Of a DNA stretch of 44,551 nucleotides, positions 8,505 to 16,536 are shown piece after piece. Within the stretch, counting starts at the first letter, position 1. Each line of letters begins with the position of its first letter. Position numbers and translations under genes: made by a program. The stretch comes from an uncultured Clostridia bacterium. Its GTDB lineage: Bacteria > Bacillota > Clostridia > Lachnospirales > CAG-274. The DNA lies in assembly GCA_947631975.1 (NCBI GenBank), contig CANRNM010000004.1:1-44551 (forward strand), read 5' to 3'. Below the pieces are notes generated by a model. It was not told where the DNA came from and did not search any database. It saw nothing but the letters and a program-made list of their open reading frames with translations.

Positions 8505-9359
8505 TTATATATAGTGTTTTATACATTTTTCTACATATTCACATATATATTCCGCGGCGTTTACGCCCGTACAGTCGTATATATTTTTGAAATGGGCGTT
8601 GGAATTGACCTCGCACAAAAGCGGTCCCTTCTCCGAAAAGAGTATATCCACTCCTCCGAAGTCAAGCCCCAGCTCCCTGCATGCCTTCACGGCGATGTCC
8701 TTTTCCTCCGACGTGGGCGTGTAATTCTGCATTTTACCGCCGTTTGTTATGTTGGCTCTGAAGTCGCTACAGTTATATCTCAGCATAGAGGCGATCACCT
8801 CGCCTCCCACAACGTTGAGCCTTATATCCCTGCCCCTGCTCTCCGATATAAATTCCTGAAAAATAAGAGGCTCGGAGGTGTTTTTTACTATTTCCTCCGC
8901 CTGTTCTGCCGTTTCTGCCAGATAGACCTGCGCGCCGAAGGAGCCGAAGCACTCCTTTATCACAAGGGGAAGCCCCAATATTTCTATGGCGTCATACACA
9001 AACGCTGTGTCGCTGTAGCCTATGTTTCTGTAGGTCATGGGCGCAGCTATCGTTTCGGGCATGGGGAGCTTTCCCAAAAGGGCTGTATATGTGAGCGCCT
9101 TGTTGTCGCAAAGCTCTATTGCCGCAGGAGAATTGAAAAGCCTAAGACCCATGGCTTCAAGCCGTCTTGCAAGAACGATATCCTTATCCCAGAATATCAC
9201 AAAATCGGCGTTTATGCCATTATTTATGAGCGAAAGCTCAATATTGGAGCATATTTTTATGCCATGCCCCTTATTTTCAAACGCCTCTTTAAGCCAGCCA
9301 TATATTTCGTCAAACTTACGGCTTTTGAGAAAGCCGTTCACCACAAGCAGACCGTTCAT
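8505..9359 (-). CDS. RimK-family ATP-grasp ligase
   Basis: A 284-residue ATP-grasp protein of the RimK (alpha-L-glutamate ligase-like) group. It has a pre-ATP-grasp N-terminal region, a lysine-bearing strand in PLVIKECFGSFG, a glycine-rich loop, the hinge LIFQEFI, the RGRDIRLNVVGG block, and the Mg-binding end GVDILFSEKGPLLCEVNSN. Such enzymes join an amino acid to a carboxylate through an acyl phosphate; the substrate cannot be told from sequence. A GTG three codons earlier is possible, but the ATG at 9359 has AAAGGTGG at correct spacing. It follows the lipoprotein gene by 11 bp and is the last gene of the pyrK-pyrD transcript. Its link to pyrimidine synthesis is unclear. Confidence 0.88.
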   Translation of the reverse strand: MNGLLVVNGFLKSRKFDEIYGWLKEAFENKGHGIKICSNIELSLINNGINADFVIFWDKDIVLARRLEAMGLRLFNSPAAIELCDNKALTYTALLGKLPMPETIAAPMTYRNIGYSDTAFVYDAIEILGLPLVIKECFGSFGAQVYLAETAEQAEEIVKNTSEPLIFQEFISESRGRDIRLNVVGGEVIASMLRYNCSDFRANITNGGKMQNYTPTSEEKDIAVKACRELGLDFGGVDILFSEKGPLLCEVNSNAHFKNIYDCTGVNAAEYICEYVEKCIKHYI

Positions 9360-9370
9360 CAAAGCCACCT

Positions 9371-10117
9371 TTATTTAAAATTATCCGCAAGCGACGAGCC
9401 CATTTTGCCCGCTATATCGTGTATAGTCGACTTAACTTCCGCAGCCTTCTGCTTTATTTCGTCGGTTTCGCCGTTCGCCTCTGCCTGCTCCTTCAAGGAA
9501 GCAAGGTCTGTGCCCGCTTCAAGCAGAGCCGTGTAGTCGTCCATGCTTACATCGCCCATATCCACCTTGCGCGAAGCCTCGTTCTGAAGCTCCATAAAGT
9601 CGTTTATGAGCTTATTGAAATCATTGCTCAATGTGGGTGCGGGCTTGTTCTCCTCTGCCGATTGCTGCGCGCCTTCGCCGTTTGAGACAGCCGAGCCCTC
9701 ATTGCCCAAATTGTTTTCATTGTCCGCCGCTTCGCCGTTATCACTCTCTGCGGCTGCGTTTGCCTCGTCTGCGCCGTCGTCTGTAAGCGAATCCACCACA
9801 TCATTGGGCGCAGCGCACTTGGACGCCAGAACTGCCAGCTCGTCCTTTATGTTTTCAAGCTCCTCAAGCGTGGTGTCGCTGTCCTCGCCGTTTATTACGG
9901 CTTCCAGCTTTTCTGCAAAAGAATCGAATTTATCCTTGTCCTCCTGCGTAATATAGCCCTGCGAAAGACCCGAGTCAATATAAGACGCAAGCTCTCCGCA
10001 TTGAGCCTGGAGCTCCGCAGCTGCCGTTATAAGCTCCGTATCGGGCTTTTTGCCGCAGCCCGTCAAGGCGCAGAACGCCATTGTAACAGTCAGAAACAAG
10101 CAAATTATCTTTTTCAT
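9371..10117 (-). CDS. Putative lipoprotein with acidic linker
   Basis: A 248-residue exported lipoprotein. The signal MKKIICLFLTVTMAFCALTGC ends in the lipobox LTGC, so Cys21 should be lipidated. Two helical, Glu/Lys-rich segments (about 30-105 and 165-248) are separated by a low-complexity Ala/Asn/Glu/Asp/Ser linker. The two segments look loosely alike, both with a 'Y...L.AG/SGL' type pattern, and may be an old duplication; that is inference. No family is recognised. Its start overlaps the pyrD stop as ATGA, so it is translationally coupled to a pyrimidine gene, which is unexpected for a surface lipoprotein. Confidence 0.8.
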   Translation of the reverse strand: MKKIICLFLTVTMAFCALTGCGKKPDTELITAAAELQAQCGELASYIDSGLSQGYITQEDKDKFDSFAEKLEAVINGEDSDTTLEELENIKDELAVLASKCAAPNDVVDSLTDDGADEANAAAESDNGEAADNENNLGNEGSAVSNGEGAQQSAEENKPAPTLSNDFNKLINDFMELQNEASRKVDMGDVSMDDYTALLEAGTDLASLKEQAEANGETDEIKQKAAEVKSTIHDIAGKMGSSLADNFK

Positions 10118-11016
10118 TCTATTATCCCCCTTATGTCGTTTATGTCCTCAACATTGTATTTTCTCATATATTCCTCTATGCCGTCTATGGTATCTACGGT
10201 GGCGGAGGGATTTACAAAGTTTGCCGTGCCTATGGACACTCCCACGGCTCCCGCCATTATAAATTCAAGAGCGTCCTCGGCGTTTGATATACCGCCCATA
10301 CCTATTACGGGCAGGTCTACCGCCCTGCACACCTCATACACCATCCTAAGCGCTATGGGCTTGACTGCGGGACCGCTCATACCGCCTATCTTTCTGCTAA
10401 GAACGGGCTGTCGTCTGTATATATCTATCTTCATGCCCGTCAGGGTATTTATGAGGCTCAAAGCGTCCGCTCCGCCCTCCTTTGCAGCCTTTGCGGTAAG
10501 AGTGATGTCGGTAACATTGGGGCTAAGCTTTACTATAAGCGGCTTGTCCGCCTCCCTCTTGACCGCGCTCACCACCTTTTCCACCATAACGGGGTCTGTG
10601 CCGAAAGCCATGCCTCCCTCGCTCACATTGGGGCAGGATATATTCAGCTCCAGCATATCCACATCTGCGCCTCTCAGCTTTTTAACCACATTTACATACT
10701 CATCTACGGAATGTCCGCACACATTTACAATTATTTTGGTGTCGAACTGCCTCAAAAAGGGTATGTCGTTTTCTATGAACCAATCTGCGCCGGGATTCTG
10801 CAAGCCGACGGAATTGAGCATACCGCCGTAGACCTCGGCTATTCTGGGGGCGGGGTTGCCCTGCCACGGCTTATCCGCAACGCCCTTCACCACTACCGCG
10901 CCAAGCCTGTTAAGGTCTATGAACTCGGAGTATTCCCTTCCGCTGCCGAAGGTGCCCGAAGCTGTCATAACGGGATTTTTAAGTGTAACACCGCATATAT
11001 TTACCTCGGTATTCAT
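10114..11016 (-). CDS. pyrD: Dihydroorotate dehydrogenase B, catalytic subunit
   Basis: A 300-residue class 1B FMN enzyme that oxidises dihydroorotate to orotate, the fourth step of de novo UMP synthesis. N-terminal MTASGTFGSGREY, the active-site Cys in NISCPNVSEGG, the lysine in LIVKLSPNVTDI, and the FMN-phosphate region GMGGISNAEDALEFIMAGA are all present. The partner gene pyrK lies directly upstream, which identifies the NAD-linked B type. The ATG at 11016 shares one base with the pyrK stop; a GTG one codon earlier is the alternative, and both use GGGAGGTGAT. No other pyr genes are in the window. Confidence 0.96.
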   Translation of the reverse strand: MNTEVNICGVTLKNPVMTASGTFGSGREYSEFIDLNRLGAVVVKGVADKPWQGNPAPRIAEVYGGMLNSVGLQNPGADWFIENDIPFLRQFDTKIIVNVCGHSVDEYVNVVKKLRGADVDMLELNISCPNVSEGGMAFGTDPVMVEKVVSAVKREADKPLIVKLSPNVTDITLTAKAAKEGGADALSLINTLTGMKIDIYRRQPVLSRKIGGMSGPAVKPIALRMVYEVCRAVDLPVIGMGGISNAEDALEFIMAGAVGVSIGTANFVNPSATVDTIDGIEEYMRKYNVEDINDIRGIIE

Positions 11017-11777
11017 CACCAGATCACCTCCCTGCCGTCAAAAACGGGACCGTCCTTGCACACCTTTTTGTGCGTCCAGCCGTCGCCGTCCTTTATTTTG
11101 ACAACACAGCCCACGCAAGCACCTATACCGCACGCCATTCTTTCCTCCAATGACACCAGGCACGCTATACCGCGCTCCTTTGCATAGTCCGAAAGGAATT
11201 TAAGCATTATCTTGGGTCCGCAGGAATATATCATATCCCCCGTTATATTCTCGCTTTTCATAAGCTCCACTACATTGCCCTTGAAGCCGAGAGAGCCGTT
11301 ATCGGTAGCTATATACACCTTTGCGCCCAAAGCCTCGAACTCATCGCAGAGTATGACATCAGACTTGTCTCTGAAGCCCAGAACTACGGTTTTTTCGCCC
11401 TTCAGCTGTCGGCAGGTCTCAAGCAAGGGAGGCACGCCTATGCCTCCGCCCACAAGCACAGCCCTGCCCTCGCCCGGGCTGAAGCCGTTTCCGCAGGGAC
11501 CCAGCACTCTTATTTTGTCTCCCGCGCTGAGCCTTGAAAAAATCTCCGTGCCCTTGCCGACAATGCGGAACACAAGCCTAATGTTGCCGTTCTCGGCATC
11601 TATGGCGCATATGCTTATGGGGCGCGCAAGCAGGTTGACGCCGTTGTCGGGATAGAGCTCGACAAACTGACCCGCCTTTGCCTCGGAGGCTATAACGGGG
11701 CAATGTATAGTCATATCGCGCACGTCGTCCGTTAAATTTAACATTGAAACGACAGCCGCATTTTCCACTGTTTTCAT
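11016..11777 (-). CDS. pyrK: Dihydroorotate dehydrogenase B, electron transfer subunit
   Basis: A 253-residue FAD/[2Fe-2S] protein that passes electrons from PyrD to NAD+. It has a ferredoxin reductase-type FAD domain (ARPISIC), a nucleotide domain with VLVGGGIGVPPLL, and a C-terminal iron-sulfur motif 'CGIGACVGC' followed by a fourth Cys in 'KVCKDGP', the cysteine pattern that defines PyrK. AAGGAG precedes the ATG, and a good promoter lies 30 bp upstream. First gene of pyrK-pyrD-lipoprotein-ATP-grasp. No PyrR-type attenuator is visible in the short leader. Confidence 0.96.
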   Translation of the reverse strand: MKTVENAAVVSMLNLTDDVRDMTIHCPVIASEAKAGQFVELYPDNGVNLLARPISICAIDAENGNIRLVFRIVGKGTEIFSRLSAGDKIRVLGPCGNGFSPGEGRAVLVGGGIGVPPLLETCRQLKGEKTVVLGFRDKSDVILCDEFEALGAKVYIATDNGSLGFKGNVVELMKSENITGDMIYSCGPKIMLKFLSDYAKERGIACLVSLEERMACGIGACVGCVVKIKDGDGWTHKKVCKDGPVFDGREVIW

Positions 11778-11809
11778 GTGTGTTTTTCTCCTTAATATGT
11801 ATTTACTTA

Positions 11810-11838
11810 ATTTTACAACAAATAAGCGTTTTTTACAA
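11810..11838 (-). promoter_or_regulatory. SigA-type promoter of the pyrK operon
   Basis: Minus strand: TTGTAA (11838-11833), a 17-bp spacer, TAAAAT (11815-11810). The leader to the pyrK ATG is about 25 nt, too short for an RNA attenuator. Confidence 0.7.
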
Positions 11839-11851
11839 GAGGAAGTTTAAG

Positions 11852-12811
11852 CTAAGGAAGCTCTCTTATAAACGGGCAGTATTCTATGTCATAGGGCATA
11901 TCGGAACGGCTTACGAGCTCCGAAGCCGAAAAGCCGTCGGAATACTGCGCGGTGTAGTCTATAAGCGGTATTTTATTGAAGCAGAAAATTTTGCCTCCCG
12001 GCACTCTTTTGAAGCTGTAGCCGTTGTCATAGGAGCTGAGTATATTGTTTCCCTTGGGCGTGGAAAATACAACGGTGGGCTTGCTTCGGCAGAGAGATAT
12101 CTGGCAGCCGTTTATAATGCCCTCGCATATCACAAGAGGCTTTGATATGCCCCGCCTGTCCTTCCTGATATACACCAGCCTGTTGAGCCTGCCCGCGGAA
12201 ATGACCGCGCATATATGAAGCTCGTCCTTTGTGAGCGCCAGGGAATAGTCCTTTATGCCGTAGCCCGTGGCATACACCATCTTGAAGCTGCCTATGCCTC
12301 CGCCGTGTATTTCTCTGTAGCCCAGCTGATTTTCGGGTACCTTTTTGATACAGAACAAAACGCAGTTTTCTTCCACGCTTATAAGGCGCGGGATATCATT
12401 TCCCCCGCATATGTCCACAACGCAGGGATAAGACCAGCTCCTGTCCGAATTTCTGTGCTGTTCGGTTATAATACGGGAGGAATTATATTCCTTGCAGTAT
12501 ATTATTCTTATGCTCTCGCCCATTTTCATCATTTCGGCATATATGCTCCCGTTCATTTCTCCCGCATTTTCCAATATACAGCGCTCCCGCATATTGACGC
12601 CCGAAAGCATCACTTTGCCTCCTTTGCTCACATATATGACGGCGGGCGCGCAAAAGGGCTCCCTCACGACCGAGAAGCCGCCGCGCACATTGCAGGCTAC
12701 GGTCTCTTCCCTGCCCCATACGCCTTTATACATACGCCTTGAATATATATCTCCCTTTTCGCGGTAAATAAAGTACAATTCATCGGTTTTTCTTATCACA
12801 CAGCTTATCAT
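11852..12811 (-). CDS. Unrecognised protein with beta-propeller-like repeats
   Basis: A 319-residue protein with no signal peptide or membrane segment. It is rich in short beta-strand patterns of the kind 'LYFIYREKGDIYSRR', 'IRIIYCKEYNSSRI' and 'PTVVFSTPKGNNILSSYDNGYSF', recurring roughly every 40-60 residues, with many Tyr, Ile, Val and Cys. The pattern resembles BNR/sialidase-like or other propeller folds, but I recognise no family and see no catalytic motif. AGGGAAG precedes the ATG. The gene sits alone between the terminator at 12911 and the pyrK promoter. The coding call is firm; the fold is inference. Confidence 0.72.
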   Translation of the reverse strand: MISCVIRKTDELYFIYREKGDIYSRRMYKGVWGREETVACNVRGGFSVVREPFCAPAVIYVSKGGKVMLSGVNMRERCILENAGEMNGSIYAEMMKMGESIRIIYCKEYNSSRIITEQHRNSDRSWSYPCVVDICGGNDIPRLISVEENCVLFCIKKVPENQLGYREIHGGGIGSFKMVYATGYGIKDYSLALTKDELHICAVISAGRLNRLVYIRKDRRGISKPLVICEGIINGCQISLCRSKPTVVFSTPKGNNILSSYDNGYSFKRVPGGKIFCFNKIPLIDYTAQYSDGFSASELVSRSDMPYDIEYCPFIRELP

Positions 12812-12910
12812 TTTTATCTTCCCTTTACATATCTATATATATTTTATTCCATACATAAAAGAAATATTTTGTTTTTCAAAAGGACAATGTATTTTCCGCA
12901 TATAATCATA

Positions 12911-12952
12911 TAATAAAAAGGACTGCCGATCACCGATATCAAAGCAGTCCTT
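12911..12952 (-). terminator. Terminator of the sulfur operon
   Basis: Minus strand: AAGGACTGC (12952-12944), a 17-base loop, GCAGTCCTT (12926-12918), then a T/A-rich tract. It overlaps the stop codon of the AraC-type regulator, so that gene is the last of the transcript. Confidence 0.75.
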
Positions 12953-13997
12953 ATATTTGATAGTTATAGCCCTCGGGCAGTCTGTACTCCGTGGGCGTCA
13001 TATTATATTTTCTTTTGAAAAGCCGTGAAAAATAGCCTATATCCCTATAGTCCAGCCTTTCGGCTATCTCCGTTATTTTGAGGTCCGTTTCCTTTAAAAG
13101 CCATGCAGCCCGTTTAAGCTTTACATTTGTGAGATATTCCACAAAGCGCATACCCGTCTGCGCCGCGAATATCGTGCTCAAATAAGAGCTGTTTATATAG
13201 AACTCTGCGGAGAGCCTCTTTTGTCTTAGGTCATTTTCGGGATTATTGAGTATGTAAAGTATGACCTCCCGTATTTTTGCATTTGCCGTATTGGGATAAA
13301 GAGAACAATATACTTCAAAAAATGAGCATATTATGGAATGATATTTCTTTTTATATGTTTCCTTGTCGCTTTCCGCTATGCCGTCAAAGCCGTAAAAATA
13401 TTTTTCACTTATATAAAGATCCAGCCACTCGTTTCGGCGGAATATCTCATCCGATACCTTTTTTACTATTTTCCTAGCCTTTTTATCCGCTGCAAGCTTA
13501 TCCGCGCTTTCGCCGTATATCCTGTCCATTATGCCCGAAACATAGGTATATATTTCTTTGTCCCTGTTTTCAAATAAGGCTGTTATCTCGTCTGTATAAT
13601 ACAGTGTTTCGGCTTCGCTTTCGAAGCCCTCGTTCTTTATCCTGCTGAACATGGAAAAAAACAGACTTTCTTCAAAGGGCATAACGCAGTAGTCGAACGC
13701 TCCGAGTATAATGCCCTGTCTTGCATAGCTGAAATCGGGAAATTCGCTGCAAAGTACAACATGGCTGCACAGTCCCTCCTTTTCGGCGCATCTTAAAAGC
13801 TGCAGACCGTCCATTCCCGTTATCCTTATTTCGGTTATTACAAGGTCATAATGGCTTTTTTTCATTTTTTTGTATGCCGTTATGCCGTCATTTACTATAT
13901 CCGTTATCTCAAAACCGGAGGACTCGCCCCAGACATGAAGCCTTTGTACAGCATCGGATAATTCATAGCTGTCGAATACAAGCATTGTCCTATACAT
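12951..13997 (-). CDS. AraC-type regulator with a degenerate response-regulator receiver domain
   Basis: A 348-residue YesN-like protein: receiver domain at about residues 1-120, a helical middle, and an AraC-type double helix-turn-helix at about 245-345 ('EYLTNVKLKRAAWLL', 'YRDIGYFSRLFKRKYNMTPTEYR'). The receiver is altered at key places: the second acidic-pocket residue is S10 (in VFDSYEL), the phosphoacceptor Asp is E56 (in DLVITEIRITGMDG), and the conserved Lys is M106 (in CVMPFEE). Glu at the acceptor site often mimics phosphorylation, so the protein may act without a kinase; no kinase gene is nearby. It overlaps metY by 8 bases and ends the sulfur operon, so it may control it. Start 13997 is chosen for its AGGGAG site. 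Confidence 0.88.
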   Translation of the reverse strand: MYRTMLVFDSYELSDAVQRLHVWGESSGFEITDIVNDGITAYKKMKKSHYDLVITEIRITGMDGLQLLRCAEKEGLCSHVVLCSEFPDFSYARQGIILGAFDYCVMPFEESLFFSMFSRIKNEGFESEAETLYYTDEITALFENRDKEIYTYVSGIMDRIYGESADKLAADKKARKIVKKVSDEIFRRNEWLDLYISEKYFYGFDGIAESDKETYKKKYHSIICSFFEVYCSLYPNTANAKIREVILYILNNPENDLRQKRLSAEFYINSSYLSTIFAAQTGMRFVEYLTNVKLKRAAWLLKETDLKITEIAERLDYRDIGYFSRLFKRKYNMTPTEYRLPEGYNYQI

Positions 13998-15258
13998 TGG
14001 TTTTCTCCCTTTCAGCAGCGAAGTTTTCATTTACATAGTCAAGAGCCTGTCTGAAATCCTCCATAATATCGTCTATATCCTCTATCCCCACGCTTACTCT
14101 TATAAGGTCGTCATAAACTCCCGCCTTCTCCTGCTCGGCTTTGCCGCTATGGGCATAAATGGTCGAAGCGGGGTGTATAACAAGAGTTTTGGTATCCCCT
14201 ATATTGGTAATATTTACGGCATACTTAAGCCTGTTTATAAAGGCGAACGCTCTCTCCTTCGTGTAGAGCCTTAATGTGAGTATACCTCCGCCCTTTTCGC
14301 CGAGCACCCTCTTTGCGGTGTCATAATAAGGGCTTGATCTCAGAATGGGATAATTAACCTCCCTTATGCCCTCCGCGTGCTCCAGACTTTGGGCAAGACT
14401 AAGCGCATTACGGCAATGCCTCTCCATTCTGAGGCTGAGAGTTTCAAGACCCAGCGAGTTGTAATAGGCATTCATAGGACTTAGGCAGCAGCCCATATTT
14501 CTGAATGTATCGTTTCTGAGCTTAGCGGTATAGGCAAACCTCCCAAGTCTTATATACTCCTTCATTATGGGATATTTTTCCTCTGTCCACTTGAAGCTTC
14601 CGCTGTCCGTTATTATACCGCTTATGGAATTACTGCTGCCGTTTATATATTTTGAAGCGGAATTTATGATAATATCCGCTCCCTGTTCAATGCCCTTAAC
14701 AATATATGTGGTAGCCGTGGTGTTGTCCAGCACAAAGGGTATACCGAAGCTGTGTATGAGCCTTGCCGCCTCTTTTATGTCGGTAACGTCAAGGCGAGGA
14801 TTGCCTATGGTTTCCGCAAATACAAGCTTTGTATGTTCATTTACATTCTTTTCAAGCGCCTCTTTTGTGATATCCTCTATGTAACGGGTCCTTATGCCCA
14901 GATTTTCAAGGTCCTTGAACAGGTCAAGAGTGCCGCCGAAAACCGAGGATTTTGAAATTATTTCATCGCCCGAGGACAGTATATTCAGAAAAGCCGCCGT
15001 TATGGCCGCCATTCCCGACGAGACCGCAACGGAGGCTATACCGCCCTCCAGATAGGTTATCCTATTTTCAAAGGACGCAACGGTGGGATTGCTTATTCTC
15101 GTATAGGCAAAGCCCGACGCCCTATTATTGAATATATCCTCTATTTTCTCTGCGGTATTCTGTCCGAAGGCGCTTGACTGATATATGGGTACAAGTGTTG
15201 CTCCCGTGTTGTTATCTCCCTTAAAATTGCCGTGGAGCAGCGCCGTATCGTATTTCAT
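13990..15258 (-). CDS. metY: O-acetylhomoserine sulfhydrylase-type PLP enzyme (MetY-like)
   Basis: A 422-residue Cys/Met-metabolism PLP enzyme. Seen: YTRISNPTVASFE near residue 52, SSGMAAI near 80, FAETIGNPRLDV near 148, DNT at 178-180, and the Schiff-base lysine K203 in SASKYINGSSN. The family replaces the acetyl group of O-acetylhomoserine by sulfide. In the Wolinella pathway MetY instead takes sulfur from a carrier-protein thiocarboxylate. The neighbours here (carrier, E1-like enzyme, JAMM peptidase, sulfite reductase) make that variant likely. The ATG at 15258 has AAGGAG at the right distance; a GTG at 15267 lies too close to it. A cystathionine gamma-synthase or lyase role is less likely. 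Confidence 0.88.
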   Translation of the reverse strand: MKYDTALLHGNFKGDNNTGATLVPIYQSSAFGQNTAEKIEDIFNNRASGFAYTRISNPTVASFENRITYLEGGIASVAVSSGMAAITAAFLNILSSGDEIISKSSVFGGTLDLFKDLENLGIRTRYIEDITKEALEKNVNEHTKLVFAETIGNPRLDVTDIKEAARLIHSFGIPFVLDNTTATTYIVKGIEQGADIIINSASKYINGSSNSISGIITDSGSFKWTEEKYPIMKEYIRLGRFAYTAKLRNDTFRNMGCCLSPMNAYYNSLGLETLSLRMERHCRNALSLAQSLEHAEGIREVNYPILRSSPYYDTAKRVLGEKGGGILTLRLYTKERAFAFINRLKYAVNITNIGDTKTLVIHPASTIYAHSGKAEQEKAGVYDDLIRVSVGIEDIDDIMEDFRQALDYVNENFAAEREKTNV

Positions 15259-15270
15259 TGTATCCACTCC

Positions 15271-16080
15271 TTATAAAGCTCCGTCACACTCGGCTTGTTC
15301 ATAGTCTATAAGCTTAAGTATGGTGGGTTCATCTCCGCATACGGGGCAATCCTTTACTTTTTTGGGAAGCTTTATTTTTCTGAATTCCATACTTAGAGCG
15401 TCATAGGTAAGCAGACTGCCTGTCAGAAGCTTGCCTATGCCCACTATGTATTTTATAGCCTCCATTGCCTGCAGGCTTCCTATAACGCCTCCCATGGCTC
15501 CTATAACTCCCGCCTGCTTGCATGTGGGAACGGCGTCCTTCGGAGGCGGATTCTTGAATATACAGCGATAGCAGGGACCTTCTCCCGGGACGTATGTCAT
15601 GAGCTGTCCTTGAAAGCGTATTATGCCCGCATGCGAAAAGGGTTTTTTAGCCATTACGCAGGCGTCGTTTATAAGAAACTTGGCAGGGAAATTGTCCGTG
15701 CCGTCTATTATGAAATCGTAGTCCTTTATAAGCTCTGTAATGTTGTCGGCGCTTACGAATGTACGATATGTATTTACCTTTACATCGGGATTCATAGCCT
15801 CCATTGTTTCCTTGGCGGAAATGACCTTTGCCTTGCCCAAGTCCTTTGTAGCGTGTATTATCTGTCTTTGGAGATTGGACAGGTCTACCTCGTCGGCATC
15901 GGCTATGCCTATCGTTCCCACGCCTGCCGCCGCAAGATACATAGCCGCAGGCGCTCCCAAGCCTCCTGCGCCTATTATGAGCACGCTTGAGTCAAGGAGC
16001 TTTTTCTGTCCCTTTACGCCCACCTCTTTAAGTATTATATGTCTTGAATATCTTTCTATCTGTTCATTTGTAAACGCCAT
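15271..16080 (-). CDS. ThiF/MoeB/HesA-type adenylyltransferase (HcyF-like)
   Basis: A 269-residue E1-like enzyme that uses ATP to adenylate the C-terminal Gly of a ubiquitin-fold sulfur carrier. ATP-binding GAGGLG at 37-42, the R-x-x-R type YSRHI start, the DGTDN block at 126-130, and zinc cysteines C170/C173 (CYRC) and C245/C248 (CPVC) are present. C187 (PTCKQ) is at the usual place of the catalytic cysteine. The GGAGG site favours the ATG at 16080 over one three codons earlier. It overlaps the stop codon of the carrier gene by one base, so carrier and activating enzyme are coupled. On sequence alone it could serve thiamine or molybdopterin synthesis; context favours homocysteine (HcyF). Confidence 0.9.
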   Translation of the reverse strand: MAFTNEQIERYSRHIILKEVGVKGQKKLLDSSVLIIGAGGLGAPAAMYLAAAGVGTIGIADADEVDLSNLQRQIIHATKDLGKAKVISAKETMEAMNPDVKVNTYRTFVSADNITELIKDYDFIIDGTDNFPAKFLINDACVMAKKPFSHAGIIRFQGQLMTYVPGEGPCYRCIFKNPPPKDAVPTCKQAGVIGAMGGVIGSLQAMEAIKYIVGIGKLLTGSLLTYDALSMEFRKIKLPKKVKDCPVCGDEPTILKLIDYEQAECDGAL

Positions 16081-16298
16081 TATATGCATCCTCCGCCCAT
16101 GAAATAGAGAAATTCAATTACATCTCCGTCTTTAAGAACGGTTTTTTCAAAATCATGATAGCCCAGAAGCTCATCATTTACGGATGCCGTTACATATTCG
16201 GGCATTTCCACATTTTCCGCCTCCACAAGCTCCAAAAGTGTAATGCCGTTCTCGTATTCCCTTGATTCTCCGCTTACCGTTACCTTCATATTATTCAT
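16080..16298 (-). CDS. ThiS/MoaD-like sulfur carrier protein with C-terminal extension (HcyS-like)
   Basis: A 72-residue ubiquitin-fold carrier: ITLLELVEAENV, YVTASVNDELL and the typical VLKDGDVIEFLYFMGGG near the end. ThiS and MoaD end in Gly-Gly, but this protein continues G68-G69-G70-C71-I72, so it cannot be activated by the E1-like enzyme until the end is trimmed. In Wolinella, HcyS carries an extra C-terminal Ala that the JAMM peptidase HcyD removes; a JAMM gene sits in this operon. The first ATG (MNNMKV) is preferred because GGAG lies 7 bases upstream; it overlaps the tusA stop by 8 bases. Confidence 0.88.
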   Translation of the reverse strand: MNNMKVTVSGESREYENGITLLELVEAENVEMPEYVTASVNDELLGYHDFEKTVLKDGDVIEFLYFMGGGCI

Positions 16299-16536
16299 CG
16301 CCTTTCTCCACTATAAGATCATATGTGCCGTCGTCATTTTTATTGAGCTTCAATACCTTATGTCCCTCCTCCTTCATGGAGCGGGGAACATTCTGCACAG
16401 GCTCTCCCGCGTTCATATGAATGGAAAGCACCTGTCCCGGTTCGAGCTCCTCTATGGCGACCTTTGCCTTTACAAATGTAACGGGACAGACCACATCCGT
16501 TATGTCCGTGTATTCATCTATATTATAATCAGCCAT
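16291..16536 (-). CDS. TusA-family sulfur transfer protein
   Basis: An 81-residue SirA/TusA-fold protein with the acceptor cysteine C17 in DVVCPVTFVKAK. The usual Cys-Pro-x-Pro is Cys-Pro-Val-Thr here, a variant I associate with TusA-like proteins of sulfite reductase clusters. Such proteins carry sulfur as a persulfide. In this operon it may pass sulfide or persulfide sulfur from the reductase to the carrier; that is inference. The ATG at 16536 (GAGGAGG, 7 bases) is preferred to a start five codons earlier. It overlaps the sulfite reductase gene by 8 bases. Confidence 0.87.
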   Translation of the reverse strand: MADYNIDEYTDITDVVCPVTFVKAKVAIEELEPGQVLSIHMNAGEPVQNVPRSMKEEGHKVLKLNKNDDGTYDLIVEKGDE

